A stretch of 64,000 nucleotides of DNA from Roseivirga sp. (GTDB lineage Bacteria; Bacteroidota; Bacteroidia; Cytophagales; Cyclobacteriaceae). The stretch's first letter is position 1, and every line of letters begins with the position of its first letter. The position numbers and the translations under genes were made by a program. The notes under the pieces are model-generated. The model saw nothing but the letters and a program-made list of their open reading frames with translations, ran no database searches and was not told where the DNA came from. The DNA is taken from assembly GCA_029262895.1 (NCBI GenBank), contig JAJCYM010000074.1, forward strand, positions 1 through 64,000, in the 5' to 3' direction. Positions 1 through 6,627 of this stretch are shown in pieces.

Positions 1-126
1 TCGACTATCGACTATCGACTATCGACTATCGACTATCGACTATCGACTATCGACTATCGACTATCGACTATCGACTATCGACTATCGACTATCGACTATC
101 GACTATCGACTATCGACTATCGACTA
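1..126. repeat. heptanucleotide microsatellite (TCGACTA)18
   Basis: Eighteen perfect head-to-tail copies of TCGACTA run from the first base to position 126 and stop five bases before the stop codon of the next gene. The array probably continues to the left of the window. The same unit recurs at 5999-6053. There are no spacers, so it is not a CRISPR. A perfect array of this length should be prone to slippage, and it lies just downstream of a leftward gene, where it would be in the 3' untranslated region. Confidence 0.98.
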
Positions 127-130
127 TCTC

Positions 131-577
131 CTAATCATAAACATAACGCCAGGTGCCATCAGGTTGACGTTTCCAGACAGTGTGAAATAATCCTTCTCCT
201 TCGTAGTCTTCACCATTTTCACGTGTGCCACTGAATTTTGCCTTGCCCCAGGTATAAGCCATTGTGAAATCGTCAGAAACCTCTACACGATCAGGCTTCC
301 AGGTAAGGGTTACATTGGTATTGGTCTTTTCAGCATAGAAGGCATAAATAGAGTCCTTTCCTATAATCATTCGTCCACTACGCTGAATACCGGCATTTGG
401 AGCCGCAAAATGAGCAAAGGCAGCAGCCCGCCCTTCCTTAGCCAACATCTCATTGAAGGCCTGTTCCATATCATAAATTTGCTGAACTGCTTCTTCACGT
501 GTGATCTTTTGGTCCGCTTGATATTGTGAGCAACTGGCGAGGACTAGTATTAGGGCTAAGCTTAAAAAATGTCTCAT
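131..577 (-). CDS. DUF4440/SnoaL-like lipoprotein
   Basis: A 148-residue protein with an SPII signal: hydrophobic residues 4-14, then lipobox LASC with Cys16, so probably a periplasm-facing lipoprotein. The rest (about 25-148) resembles the NTF2-like DUF4440/SnoaL fold seen in ketosteroid isomerase-like proteins: a helical N-terminus (REEAVQQIYDMEQAF), a central GKDSIYAFY segment and a C-terminal sheet ending WKRQPDGTWRYVYD. I chose ATG 577; an upstream TTG at 583 would add two residues. The substrate is unknown and many family members have no known reaction. Its stop codon lies next to the heptamer array. It appears monocistronic, with a palindromic repeat upstream. Confidence 0.8.
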   Translation of the reverse strand: MRHFLSLALILVLASCSQYQADQKITREEAVQQIYDMEQAFNEMLAKEGRAAAFAHFAAPNAGIQRSGRMIIGKDSIYAFYAEKTNTNVTLTWKPDRVEVSDDFTMAYTWGKAKFSGTRENGEDYEGEGLFHTVWKRQPDGTWRYVYD

Positions 578-610
578 CTTCAATTTCGTTTTGTCCTCCC
601 CTTTAGGGAA

Positions 611-644
611 GCCTGCCTGTCGGCAGACAGGGTGTCCGCAGGAC
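611..644. repeat. REP-like palindromic element
   Basis: Overlapping inverted repeats lie between two leftward genes: CCTGTC/GACAGG (616-621, 626-631), an alternative CTGCC/GGCAG pairing (613-617, 622-626), then GTCC-GCA-GGAC (634-644). The stretch is GC-rich compared with its surroundings and has no T-run, so it looks more like a dispersed palindromic repeat than a terminator. I recall similar short palindromes in other Bacteroidota intergenic regions, but a genome copy count is needed. Confidence 0.6.
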
Positions 645-651
645 GGAGGAG

Positions 652-1812
652 TTATTCCGTCCAGCTCATTGGATAGTTTTTATCCACATATTCCAGGGCC
701 TCTTCTGTTAAATATAATGGCTTAAAAGTATCCAGCATCACTGCCAATTCTTCGGTTTCTTTGGCTCCAATGCTTTTTTCTACTGTTCCTGGATGCGGGC
801 CATGTGGAAGACCACCAGGGTGCAGGGTAAACGAACCTCTGTCTACCCCCTTTCTACTCATAAAATTGCCTTCGACATAGTACAACACCTCGTCTGAGTC
901 AATATTGCTATGATTATAAGGCGCTGGAATAGCGAGTGGATGATAATCAAATAGTCTTGGTACAAAGGAGCAAATCACGTAGCCATAGGCCTGAAATGTC
1001 TGATGTACTGGTGGTGGCTGATGGATTCTACCAGTTATAGGTTCAAAGTCGTGAATCGATAAGGCATACGGAAATAGAAAGCCATCCCAGCCTACAATGT
1101 CGAAAGGACTATGCCCATAAAGGTATTGATGCAAGAACCCCTGCTTCTTTATTTTGACTAAGTAGTCACCCTTTTCGCTTTCAGTATTTAACTTTTCCGG
1201 TGGGCGCATATCCCGCTCACAATAGGGTGAGTGTTCTTCTAATTGCCCAAGTTCATTGCGATAACGTTTGACGGTTTCAACAGGGGCATTGGATTCTATT
1301 ACCAGGATTCGCGCGGGCTCATTGTCCCATTCTAGCTTATAGATGGTCGTGCGAGGAATAACTACATAGTCGCCCGATTTAATTCTTAAGCTACCAAATT
1401 GAGAATGCAAATGGCCATTGCCATCATGGATGTAAAGTACCTCATCGGCCTCTGCGTTTTTGTAATAGTAATCCATGCTCAGTTTTTCTGTATGGAGAAG
1501 ACCAAATGTCACATCTGAATTGGTAAATAACATTTTACGACCTTCTAAAAAGTCGTTTCCAGTAAAACCGATCTTGGAGGTATTCAAATGTGTTTGGCGA
1601 AGCGAATAGTCTTCGGCAATCTTATGACCATAAGGAACCGGTGCCTTAAGTTCCTTGATTTGTGTTGGTGGGTAAATATGATAGAGGTTGGAGTAGATTC
1701 CGGAAAATCCCTTCGAACTTACCAATTCCTCCTTGTAGAGCGAGCCATCTGGTTGCCTGAATTGAGTATGCCTTTTAGGAGGAATCTCACCTAGTTTGTA
1801 GTAATACGCCAT
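652..1812 (-). CDS. hmgA: homogentisate 1,2-dioxygenase
   Basis: A 386-residue protein of the HmgA family, which opens the ring of homogentisate with O2 and Fe(II) to give maleylacetoacetate in tyrosine/phenylalanine breakdown. The bacteroidete-type short form is recognisable from the N-terminus (MAYYYKLGEIPPKRH) and the double cupin fold. Candidate iron ligands are His301, Glu308 (HSNIDSDE) and His337 (LPHGPHPG). It starts at ATG 1812 inside the last codons of the upstream protease gene (26-base overlap), so the two are probably co-transcribed and possibly translationally coupled. No other tyrosine-catabolism gene is in the window. The annotation rests on whole-sequence resemblance and the C-terminal metal-site region. 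Confidence 0.92.
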   Translation of the reverse strand: MAYYYKLGEIPPKRHTQFRQPDGSLYKEELVSSKGFSGIYSNLYHIYPPTQIKELKAPVPYGHKIAEDYSLRQTHLNTSKIGFTGNDFLEGRKMLFTNSDVTFGLLHTEKLSMDYYYKNAEADEVLYIHDGNGHLHSQFGSLRIKSGDYVVIPRTTIYKLEWDNEPARILVIESNAPVETVKRYRNELGQLEEHSPYCERDMRPPEKLNTESEKGDYLVKIKKQGFLHQYLYGHSPFDIVGWDGFLFPYALSIHDFEPITGRIHQPPPVHQTFQAYGYVICSFVPRLFDYHPLAIPAPYNHSNIDSDEVLYYVEGNFMSRKGVDRGSFTLHPGGLPHGPHPGTVEKSIGAKETEELAVMLDTFKPLYLTEEALEYVDKNYPMSWTE

Positions 1813-3430
1813 TCGGTTTGCTTAAAAGTCCGGTGTTATTAAAAAGTCTGAGTGCTTCCTTGTAAATCTCGTTGGTCTCGTTAAAAATCTTGTAGAATGC
1901 ATCATCGTCAAAGAGGTCTCTGGCAATTTGTGCTTTCACAAGATGAGCTAATAATTTTTTTGATTTATTGAATTGTCTGGACCTGAAGGGAAGACCATTT
2001 CTTACACCAACATCCGTGACCTCTTTCAACATGGCATCAGTAATGTTGAACTCGTCATAGAATTTTTCAACCGACCAGTCTTTCAACCATTTATTTTGGT
2101 CTCTATATTCCAAAGTAAACTCACGAACCGAATTGCTGGCTACCAGCGCGTTGATATATCGGGTATTATTTGAAGTGTCCAATGCCACAAAATAATCTGG
2201 CATAATACCCCCTCCACCATAGACGGTCCTTCCTGTTGAGGTCTGATAGGCCAAACTTTCGTCAAAACGAACACTGTCAGCGCTGAATAATTCACCGGAG
2301 GTGTAGCGATTGTAATAGTCAGAATTGTAATCGGTCTCCCCATCTTCATAGGGTTTTTGAATAGATCTGCCACTAGGCGTGTAATAACGGGCGATGGTCA
2401 TTCTTAGCTCTGAGCCATCGTTTAGATCAAAAGGCAATTGAACCAGGCCCTTGCCAAATGATCTTCTGCCTACGATTAAAGCCCTATCATTGTCCTGAAG
2501 TGCACCAGCCACAATTTCAGAAGCGGAAGCACTGCTTTCATTTACCAATACTACAATAGGGCCTTCTTCAAAAATTCCTTTTCTGGAAGCCCGTGCTTCA
2601 CTGTCGTACTTTTTTCCTTGCCCTTTCTGACTCACTATAGTGGCATTACCGGGTATCAACTCATCGGCCATATTGATGGCTGCACTCATATAGCCACCAC
2701 CGTTGTTCTGTAAATCCAAAATGAGTTTTTTCATACCGCTATCCACCAATTTCCCCAGCGCTTCTCTGAATTCCCCGTAGGTGTTTTCGGCAAACTTATT
2801 CACCTTGATATAGCCGGTTTCGTCATCAACCATATAGCTGGCGTCTACGGAATATTGTGGGATGGCTCCTCTTGTAAGCTCAAAGTCGATCAGTTCCTCT
2901 TCATTTTTTCTTTTGACACCTACCACCACCTTCGAGCCTCGAGGTCCTCTCAATAGGTCATAGATTTTACGGGTGTTCAGGCCAATACCAGCAATGTTTT
3001 GTCCATCTACTTTGATGATTCTGTCGCCTCCGGTGATGCCAGCCTTTTCCGAAGGACCACCCGGTAACTCTCGAACCACGTAAATGGTATCTCTTAACAG
3101 ATTGAACTCAACCCCTATTCCATCAAAACTCGCCCTGAGCTGCGATTGGGCCAATATCCTGTCCTGAGCAGAAATATAAACTGTATGTGGATCAAGTTTG
3201 TCCAGCATTTGCTCTATGGACTCCTCCAACAATTCAGCAGTGTTGACCGAGTCGACATAGTCCTTTTCTATGTACTCCATCAATTGTGTGAATTTCTGAA
3301 TAGAGCCAAGGTATTTCGATCCCCCGGTTGGCTTTCCAAACCTTGAGCCAATCAAAATGCCGACCACAATGGCACCTGAAATGATAAGAGGTAATCTTAT
3401 GTTGAATTTTGAGTTTTTCGTCTCGCTCAC
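1787..3430 (-). CDS. S41 family C-terminal processing protease
   Basis: A 547-residue carboxy-terminal processing (CtpA/Tsp-type) serine protease, anchored by an N-terminal membrane segment (about 13-29) with the catalytic part in the periplasm. Order: N-terminal helices, PDZ domain (about 103-178, with GPSEKAGITGGDRI), then the S41 core. The Ser/Lys pair is visible: Ser302 in NESSASASE and Lys327 in SFGKG, 25 apart as in E. coli Tsp, with Gln331 four residues on. The protein extends well past the core, as is common in Bacteroidota. The start is GTG 3430; no better ATG is seen nearby. It is the first gene of a two-gene unit with homogentisate dioxygenase and is divergent from the RIC-like gene. 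Confidence 0.93.
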   Translation of the reverse strand: MSETKNSKFNIRLPLIISGAIVVGILIGSRFGKPTGGSKYLGSIQKFTQLMEYIEKDYVDSVNTAELLEESIEQMLDKLDPHTVYISAQDRILAQSQLRASFDGIGVEFNLLRDTIYVVRELPGGPSEKAGITGGDRIIKVDGQNIAGIGLNTRKIYDLLRGPRGSKVVVGVKRKNEEELIDFELTRGAIPQYSVDASYMVDDETGYIKVNKFAENTYGEFREALGKLVDSGMKKLILDLQNNGGGYMSAAINMADELIPGNATIVSQKGQGKKYDSEARASRKGIFEEGPIVVLVNESSASASEIVAGALQDNDRALIVGRRSFGKGLVQLPFDLNDGSELRMTIARYYTPSGRSIQKPYEDGETDYNSDYYNRYTSGELFSADSVRFDESLAYQTSTGRTVYGGGGIMPDYFVALDTSNNTRYINALVASNSVREFTLEYRDQNKWLKDWSVEKFYDEFNITDAMLKEVTDVGVRNGLPFRSRQFNKSKKLLAHLVKAQIARDLFDDDAFYKIFNETNEIYKEALRLFNNTGLLSKPNGVLLQTR

Positions 3431-3606
3431 GTTCCTTCTTTTCTAAATGAGTGGTAAATTTAATCTTTTTGCAAAAACATCGGTTTAAAGATGCTCCCGG
3501 TTTATAGCTAACGGAATACAAGAAGCGGTGTTTTTGCTAATTTTCAATAGAAAAGGGTATGTAACCTCCCTAAAATCTTCTTATTTTTAGCAAGCCAACA
3601 GGTCAA

Positions 3607-4359
3607 ATGCAGGAGCTATACCATAAAACTATCACAGATTTAGTGTCGGAGAACTTCGTCCGAGCTTCCACGCTTTACTATTTTGGTGTTAAGTTCTATG
3701 ACTATAGAGAAGAGACACTGGAACAGGTTTGTTTGGAGAAGGGCCTGAATATCACTACTGTTTTAAGCAGTATGGAGTCCGTCAACAAGGAAGATGTAAG
3801 CCAGAATGTTCAACTTATGGCCTACCCGGTTGATTTGGTGATAGAGTATCTCAAGCATAGCCACTTTATCTTCGTTAAAAAAAGATTGCCTTATATAGGA
3901 CAGTTGATTGATGGATTGGCTGATGTGAATTTCAGGTATTCCAGCTTATCAAAAGATTTAAAAGCAGTTTTCCCATTATTCGTAGAAGATTTTATAGAGC
4001 ATATTTACGAGGAGGAGGATATTCTTTTTGCTTATATCGGCTCTTTATCCAAGTTTTTATCCGGAGATAAACCTGCCTCAAATGTCTATTATGGAATGGA
4101 AAAGAATTCCATCCAGGAATTTGCTCTTGATCATGGCGAACATGAGAATGAGATGGAGGGATTGAGTAAGATCACTAATGGTTATGCTTACTGTGATGAG
4201 GCCGATTTGCATATCAAAGTGCTATTTAAGGAGTTGGCTCGCCTTGAAAATGATTTGAAAATTCATGCTAAGGTGGAAGACAATATTCTCTTCCCAAAAT
4301 CTCTTCAGCTGGAGCGTCTGGTTAAGCTCAGGTTTCACGAATTGGCCAAACTAAATTAA
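3607..4359 (+). CDS. RIC/YtfE-like di-iron protein
   Basis: A 250-residue protein resembling the YtfE/ScdA (RIC) iron-sulfur repair family. Residues 1-55 match the ScdA_N/DUF542 region (RASTLYYFGVKFYDY, then CLEKGLNITTVL). The family's adjacent Cys pair in that region is missing here, where FYDY stands in its place. Residues 75-250 form a hemerythrin-like bundle whose ligand spacing matches E. coli YtfE: His84, His132/Glu136, His176 or His179, His220/Glu224. RIC proteins respond to nitrosative and oxidative damage; without the Cys pair the role may differ. The stop codon overlaps the ruvX start (TAATG), so it leads an operon with ruvX and def. Confidence 0.8.
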   Translation: MQELYHKTITDLVSENFVRASTLYYFGVKFYDYREETLEQVCLEKGLNITTVLSSMESVNKEDVSQNVQLMAYPVDLVIEYLKHSHFIFVKKRLPYIGQLIDGLADVNFRYSSLSKDLKAVFPLFVEDFIEHIYEEEDILFAYIGSLSKFLSGDKPASNVYYGMEKNSIQEFALDHGEHENEMEGLSKITNGYAYCDEADLHIKVLFKELARLENDLKIHAKVEDNILFPKSLQLERLVKLRFHELAKLN

Positions 4360-4769
4360 TGGGCAGAATTCTGGCCATTGATTATGGTAGCAAAAGAGTT
4401 GGGCTTGCCGTAACCGATCCCCTTCAAATAATAGCCTCACCACTTGAAACAGTTCATTCCAAAGATGTGATCCAATATTTAAAGGATTATGATCAAAATG
4501 AAGGGATTGAGTCTCTGGTATTGGGTATGCCTAAAAAGCTAGACAATACACCAACCAACGCTACACCTCTGGTTGAGCAATTTCATCACCTGCTTAAAAA
4601 GAATTTTCCGCAAAAACCCGTTTATTTGCAAGACGAAAGATTTACCTCCAAAATGGCACTGGATGCGATGATTGCAGGAGGTTCAAAAAAGAAGGATAGG
4701 AGGGAGAAGGGCAACATTGATAAAATCAGTGCTGCAATAATTCTCCAATCATATCTTGAGAGTAGATGA
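4359..4769 (+). CDS. ruvX: YqgF/RuvX family putative pre-16S rRNA nuclease
   Basis: A 136-residue cytoplasmic RNase H-fold protein of the RuvX/YqgF family, implicated in 16S rRNA 5' maturation and earlier proposed as a Holliday junction resolvase. Visible motifs: ILAIDYGSKRVGLAVTD with the first acidic residue (Asp7), LVLGMPKKLD, and QDERFTS with the later acidic residues. Length is typical. The ATG overlaps the preceding stop by one base and the stop is five bases before the deformylase ATG, so all three genes are probably one transcript. RuvX next to peptide deformylase places it in a translation and ribosome-maturation context. Confidence 0.93.
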   Translation: MGRILAIDYGSKRVGLAVTDPLQIIASPLETVHSKDVIQYLKDYDQNEGIESLVLGMPKKLDNTPTNATPLVEQFHHLLKKNFPQKPVYLQDERFTSKMALDAMIAGGSKKKDRREKGNIDKISAAIILQSYLESR

Positions 4770-4773
4770 ACAG

Positions 4774-5328
4774 ATGATATACCCAATAGTAGCGTACGGT
4801 GACCCAATTTTAAGAAAAGAAGCCAAGGATTTTCCAGAAGGATCAGAGGATTTGACTTCCGTAGTTGAAAATATGTTCGAGACTATGTACAAAGCCAATG
4901 GCGTAGGGCTTGCAGCTCCTCAAATTGGAAAATCGCAGCGGATTTTTATCGTGGATTCCACTCAAATGGGAGATGAAGAATTTGAGGGAGTGAAACGGGC
5001 CTTCATCAATCCTGAGATTTTGGATGAATACGGGGACGAATGGACTTTTGAAGAAGGATGTCTCAGCATTCCTGACATTAGGGCGGATGTAGAGAGACCC
5101 GAAAAATTAACCATTCGTTACTTTGATGAACTCTGGAATGAGCATGAAGAGGAGTTTGATGATGTAACAGCCAGAATTATTCAGCATGAATATGATCATC
5201 TGGATGGTGTCCTGTTCACAGACTATTTAAAAGGGTTAAAAAAACAGATGCTCAGATCGAAACTCGTCAATATCTCAAAAGGGATTGTGAAGGTCGATTA
5301 TCGAATGAAATTTCCGGATAAGAAATGA
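4774..5328 (+). CDS. def: peptide deformylase
   Basis: A 184-residue peptide deformylase that removes the N-formyl group from nascent proteins, using a metal bound by Cys and two His. All three signature motifs are present: GVGLAAPQIG (43-52), EGCLS with Cys96, and QHEYDHLDG with His138, Glu139 and His142. I start at ATG 4774, five bases after the ruvX stop, rather than at TTG 4756 inside ruvX, because the protein then begins MIYPIVAYGDPILRK as family members usually do. It is the essential member of this small operon. Confidence 0.97.
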   Translation: MIYPIVAYGDPILRKEAKDFPEGSEDLTSVVENMFETMYKANGVGLAAPQIGKSQRIFIVDSTQMGDEEFEGVKRAFINPEILDEYGDEWTFEEGCLSIPDIRADVERPEKLTIRYFDELWNEHEEEFDDVTARIIQHEYDHLDGVLFTDYLKGLKKQMLRSKLVNISKGIVKVDYRMKFPDKK

Positions 5329-5359
5329 GATTTAATAATTGGTCGATTTGAAAATTGAT

Positions 5360-5782
5360 ATGATGAGACATTCTTTGAAATTTGGGCTTTTGCTATTTAT
5401 CATTTTTTCATCTTGTGAATCCGGTCACCACGAGTCAAATGACAATGACGGCCTAGATGAATCAACTGCCATTGACAACCCCTTTGTGCATACAGCCTAC
5501 TTCTGGTTTAATGAGGGTGTTTCCGAAGACCAGCTCAGTGCTTTTTATACCGATACCGAGAAGTTAAGAGACATAAAGACTGTAAAAGCCCTTTACTATG
5601 GCAAACCCGCCAATACAGATAGGCCTGTGGTAGAAAAGAGTTATGACTTTGCTGTGGTAGTGCATTTCGAAAACCTGGCTGGCCATGATACTTATCAGCA
5701 GGACCCAATACACTTGGCCCTTTTAGAAAACCACTCCGGCCTTTGGGAAAAGGTGATGGTAACAGACGTGGATCCACACTAG
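5360..5782 (+). CDS. Dabb-domain lipoprotein
   Basis: A 140-residue protein with a lipoprotein signal (hydrophobic stretch, then FSSC) followed by an acidic Ser/Asn/Asp linker. The C-terminal about 95 residues look like a stress-responsive A/B barrel (Dabb) domain: HTAYFWFNEGVSEDQ at the start, KSYDFAVVVHFENLAGHDTY in the middle and an HPxH-like region replaced by DPIHLALL. Dabb proteins are dimeric alpha-beta barrels with mostly unknown substrates. I use ATG 5360; the frame is also open from TTG 5339. It sits 31 bases after def and could be co-transcribed. The repeat-rich region begins just downstream. Confidence 0.78.
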   Translation: MMRHSLKFGLLLFIIFSSCESGHHESNDNDGLDESTAIDNPFVHTAYFWFNEGVSEDQLSAFYTDTEKLRDIKTVKALYYGKPANTDRPVVEKSYDFAVVVHFENLAGHDTYQQDPIHLALLENHSGLWEKVMVTDVDPH

Positions 5783-5812
5783 TCGCCTCTCTCGAAATTC
5801 ACAGGGTAAATT

Positions 5813-5868
5813 CCAAGCACCAAGCACCAAGCACCAAGCACTAAGCACTAAGCACTAAGCACCAAGCA
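5813..5868. repeat. heptanucleotide microsatellite (CCAAGCA/CTAAGCA)8
   Basis: Eight units of seven bases: four CCAAGCA, three CTAAGCA, one CCAAGCA. The block of three variant units suggests slippage or conversion inside the array. It is preceded by GGTAAATT and followed by ACCCAAATTCCAAAACC; the same flanks occur near 47294-47330 around a single unit. Confidence 0.95.
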
Positions 5869-5998
5869 CCAAAACCCAAATTCCAAAACCGGCTATCTAC
5901 GTTAATCTTTTTTTGCTGAGGAACGAAGCATCTCCGGTTCAAATAACCAATATCCTGATTACCTAATTTCCCAATCAACCAATCCCAATCTCTCGTTT

Positions 5999-6053
5999 TC
6001 GACTATCGACTATCGACTATCGACTATCGACTATCGACTATCGACTATCGACT
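5999..6053. repeat. heptanucleotide microsatellite (TCGACTA)7.9
   Basis: Seven perfect TCGACTA copies plus a partial eighth, the same unit as the array at 1-126. The upstream flank TCTCGTTTTC resembles the flank of the CAAACTT array at 47355, so the flank seems to be conserved while the heptamer differs. Confidence 0.97.
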
Positions 6054-6213
6054 TCAAGCCTGCCTAAACGCTGGAACAGATAGGAATTATCCCTTTCAGT
6101 GGTATCCATTTGATTGCGGTCAGACGGGTAATGAACCCGTTGAGTCTCGTCCTTACTAGATAAATCTCAATCTTTTTAGTCTGGTATGTAACCATTAAAA
6201 TTTTACTCAGTAT

Positions 6214-6239
6214 ATTAGTTTGACAAATAAGAGTGAAAT
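6214..6239 (+). promoter_or_regulatory. 26-base motif upstream of padR, copy 1
   Basis: ATTAGTTTGACAAATAAGAG and the following six bases match the sequence at 6602-6627 in 23 of 26 positions. Copy 1 is five bases upstream of a short ORF that overlaps the padR start; copy 2 runs into the permease start. It may be a shared operator, promoter segment or translation-initiation region. That it binds PadR is inference. Confidence 0.55.
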
Positions 6240-6243
6240 AAAA

Positions 6244-6279
6244 ATGACTATCGCACCGTTTAAACCTGCAATACTATGA
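6244..6279 (+). CDS. possible 11-residue leader peptide before padR
   Basis: An ATG at 6244 opens an 11-codon frame (MTIAPFKPAIL) whose TGA overlaps the padR ATG as ATGA (6276-6279). The start follows the conserved AAATAAGAGTGAAAT motif that also precedes the permease start. This arrangement would couple padR translation to the leader. A frame this short can arise by chance, and no peptide function is implied. Confidence 0.35.
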   Translation: MTIAPFKPAIL

Positions 6280-6599
6280 AGGGAACACATTTAGGTGAAT
6301 TTGAAGAGCTTGTACTACTGACATGTGCCTTACTGATTGACACGGCATATAGCGTGTCTATTGCAGATGAAATTGAAAAACAAACAGGCCGGGATATCAC
6401 GCTCTCCACGGTTCACACTGCTCTTTATCGACTTGAAAAAAAGGGTTTTGTCGAGTCCTATATTGGTGAACCCACCAAGGATCGGGGAGGCCGCAGAAAA
6501 CGACTTTATAGAATTAATGAAGCTGGATTTAGTACTCTGAATCAAGCCAAAGAACTTAGAAACAGGATATGGGACATGTTGCCAAAATATGACTTTTGA
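6276..6599 (+). CDS. PadR family transcriptional regulator
   Basis: A 107-residue winged-helix repressor of the PadR family. It opens with LGEFEELVLLTCALLIDTAYSVSIADEIEKQ, followed by the recognition helix region TLSTVHTALYRLEKKGFVES and the wing with GGRRKRLYRINEAG, all typical. It is a short PadR, so dimerisation depends on the C-terminal helix (about 85-107). It sits 26 bases upstream of a large FtsX-type permease. PadR regulators beside ATPase-less permeases are a recurring pair (known from the ADOP permeases of Acidobacteria and similar Bacteroidota proteins). Probable self-regulation and control of the permease are inferred from position and the repeated 26-base motif. Confidence 0.92.
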   Translation: MKGTHLGEFEELVLLTCALLIDTAYSVSIADEIEKQTGRDITLSTVHTALYRLEKKGFVESYIGEPTKDRGGRRKRLYRINEAGFSTLNQAKELRNRIWDMLPKYDF

Positions 6600-6601
6600 A
6601 C

Positions 6602-6627
6602 ATTAGTCTTACAAATAAGAGTTAAAT
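6602..6627 (+). promoter_or_regulatory. 26-base motif upstream of permease, copy 2
   Basis: The second copy of the motif at 6214-6239, with differences only at positions 7, 9 and 22. Here it overlaps the first two bases of the permease ATG, so the AAGAG part lies at ribosome-binding distance. The copy starts three bases after the padR stop codon. Confidence 0.55.

Larger units (their letters stand above)
5783..6243. other. repeat-rich intergenic region
   Basis: No gene is seen here. In order it holds: the heptamer block at 5813-5868; a low-complexity C/A-rich stretch with CCCAAATTCCAAAACC; a palindromic-repeat fragment at 5918-5935 (GAGGAACGAAGCATCTCC), whose core recurs in the hairpin at 9280-9315; a C/A-rich run ending TCTCGTTT; the TCGACTA array at 5999-6053; then about 190 bases of ordinary sequence leading to the PadR unit. 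The order and wording of the parts are echoed at 47296-47417, so this looks like a composite dispersed element. Confidence 0.8.

Noticed and set aside
1-126. CRISPR-like array
   Set aside because: Units are directly adjacent with no spacers and are only seven bases long.
1787-1812. Possible frameshift or error at the protease/hmgA overlap
   Set aside because: Both proteins keep complete family-length ends, so a true 26-base overlap is simpler.
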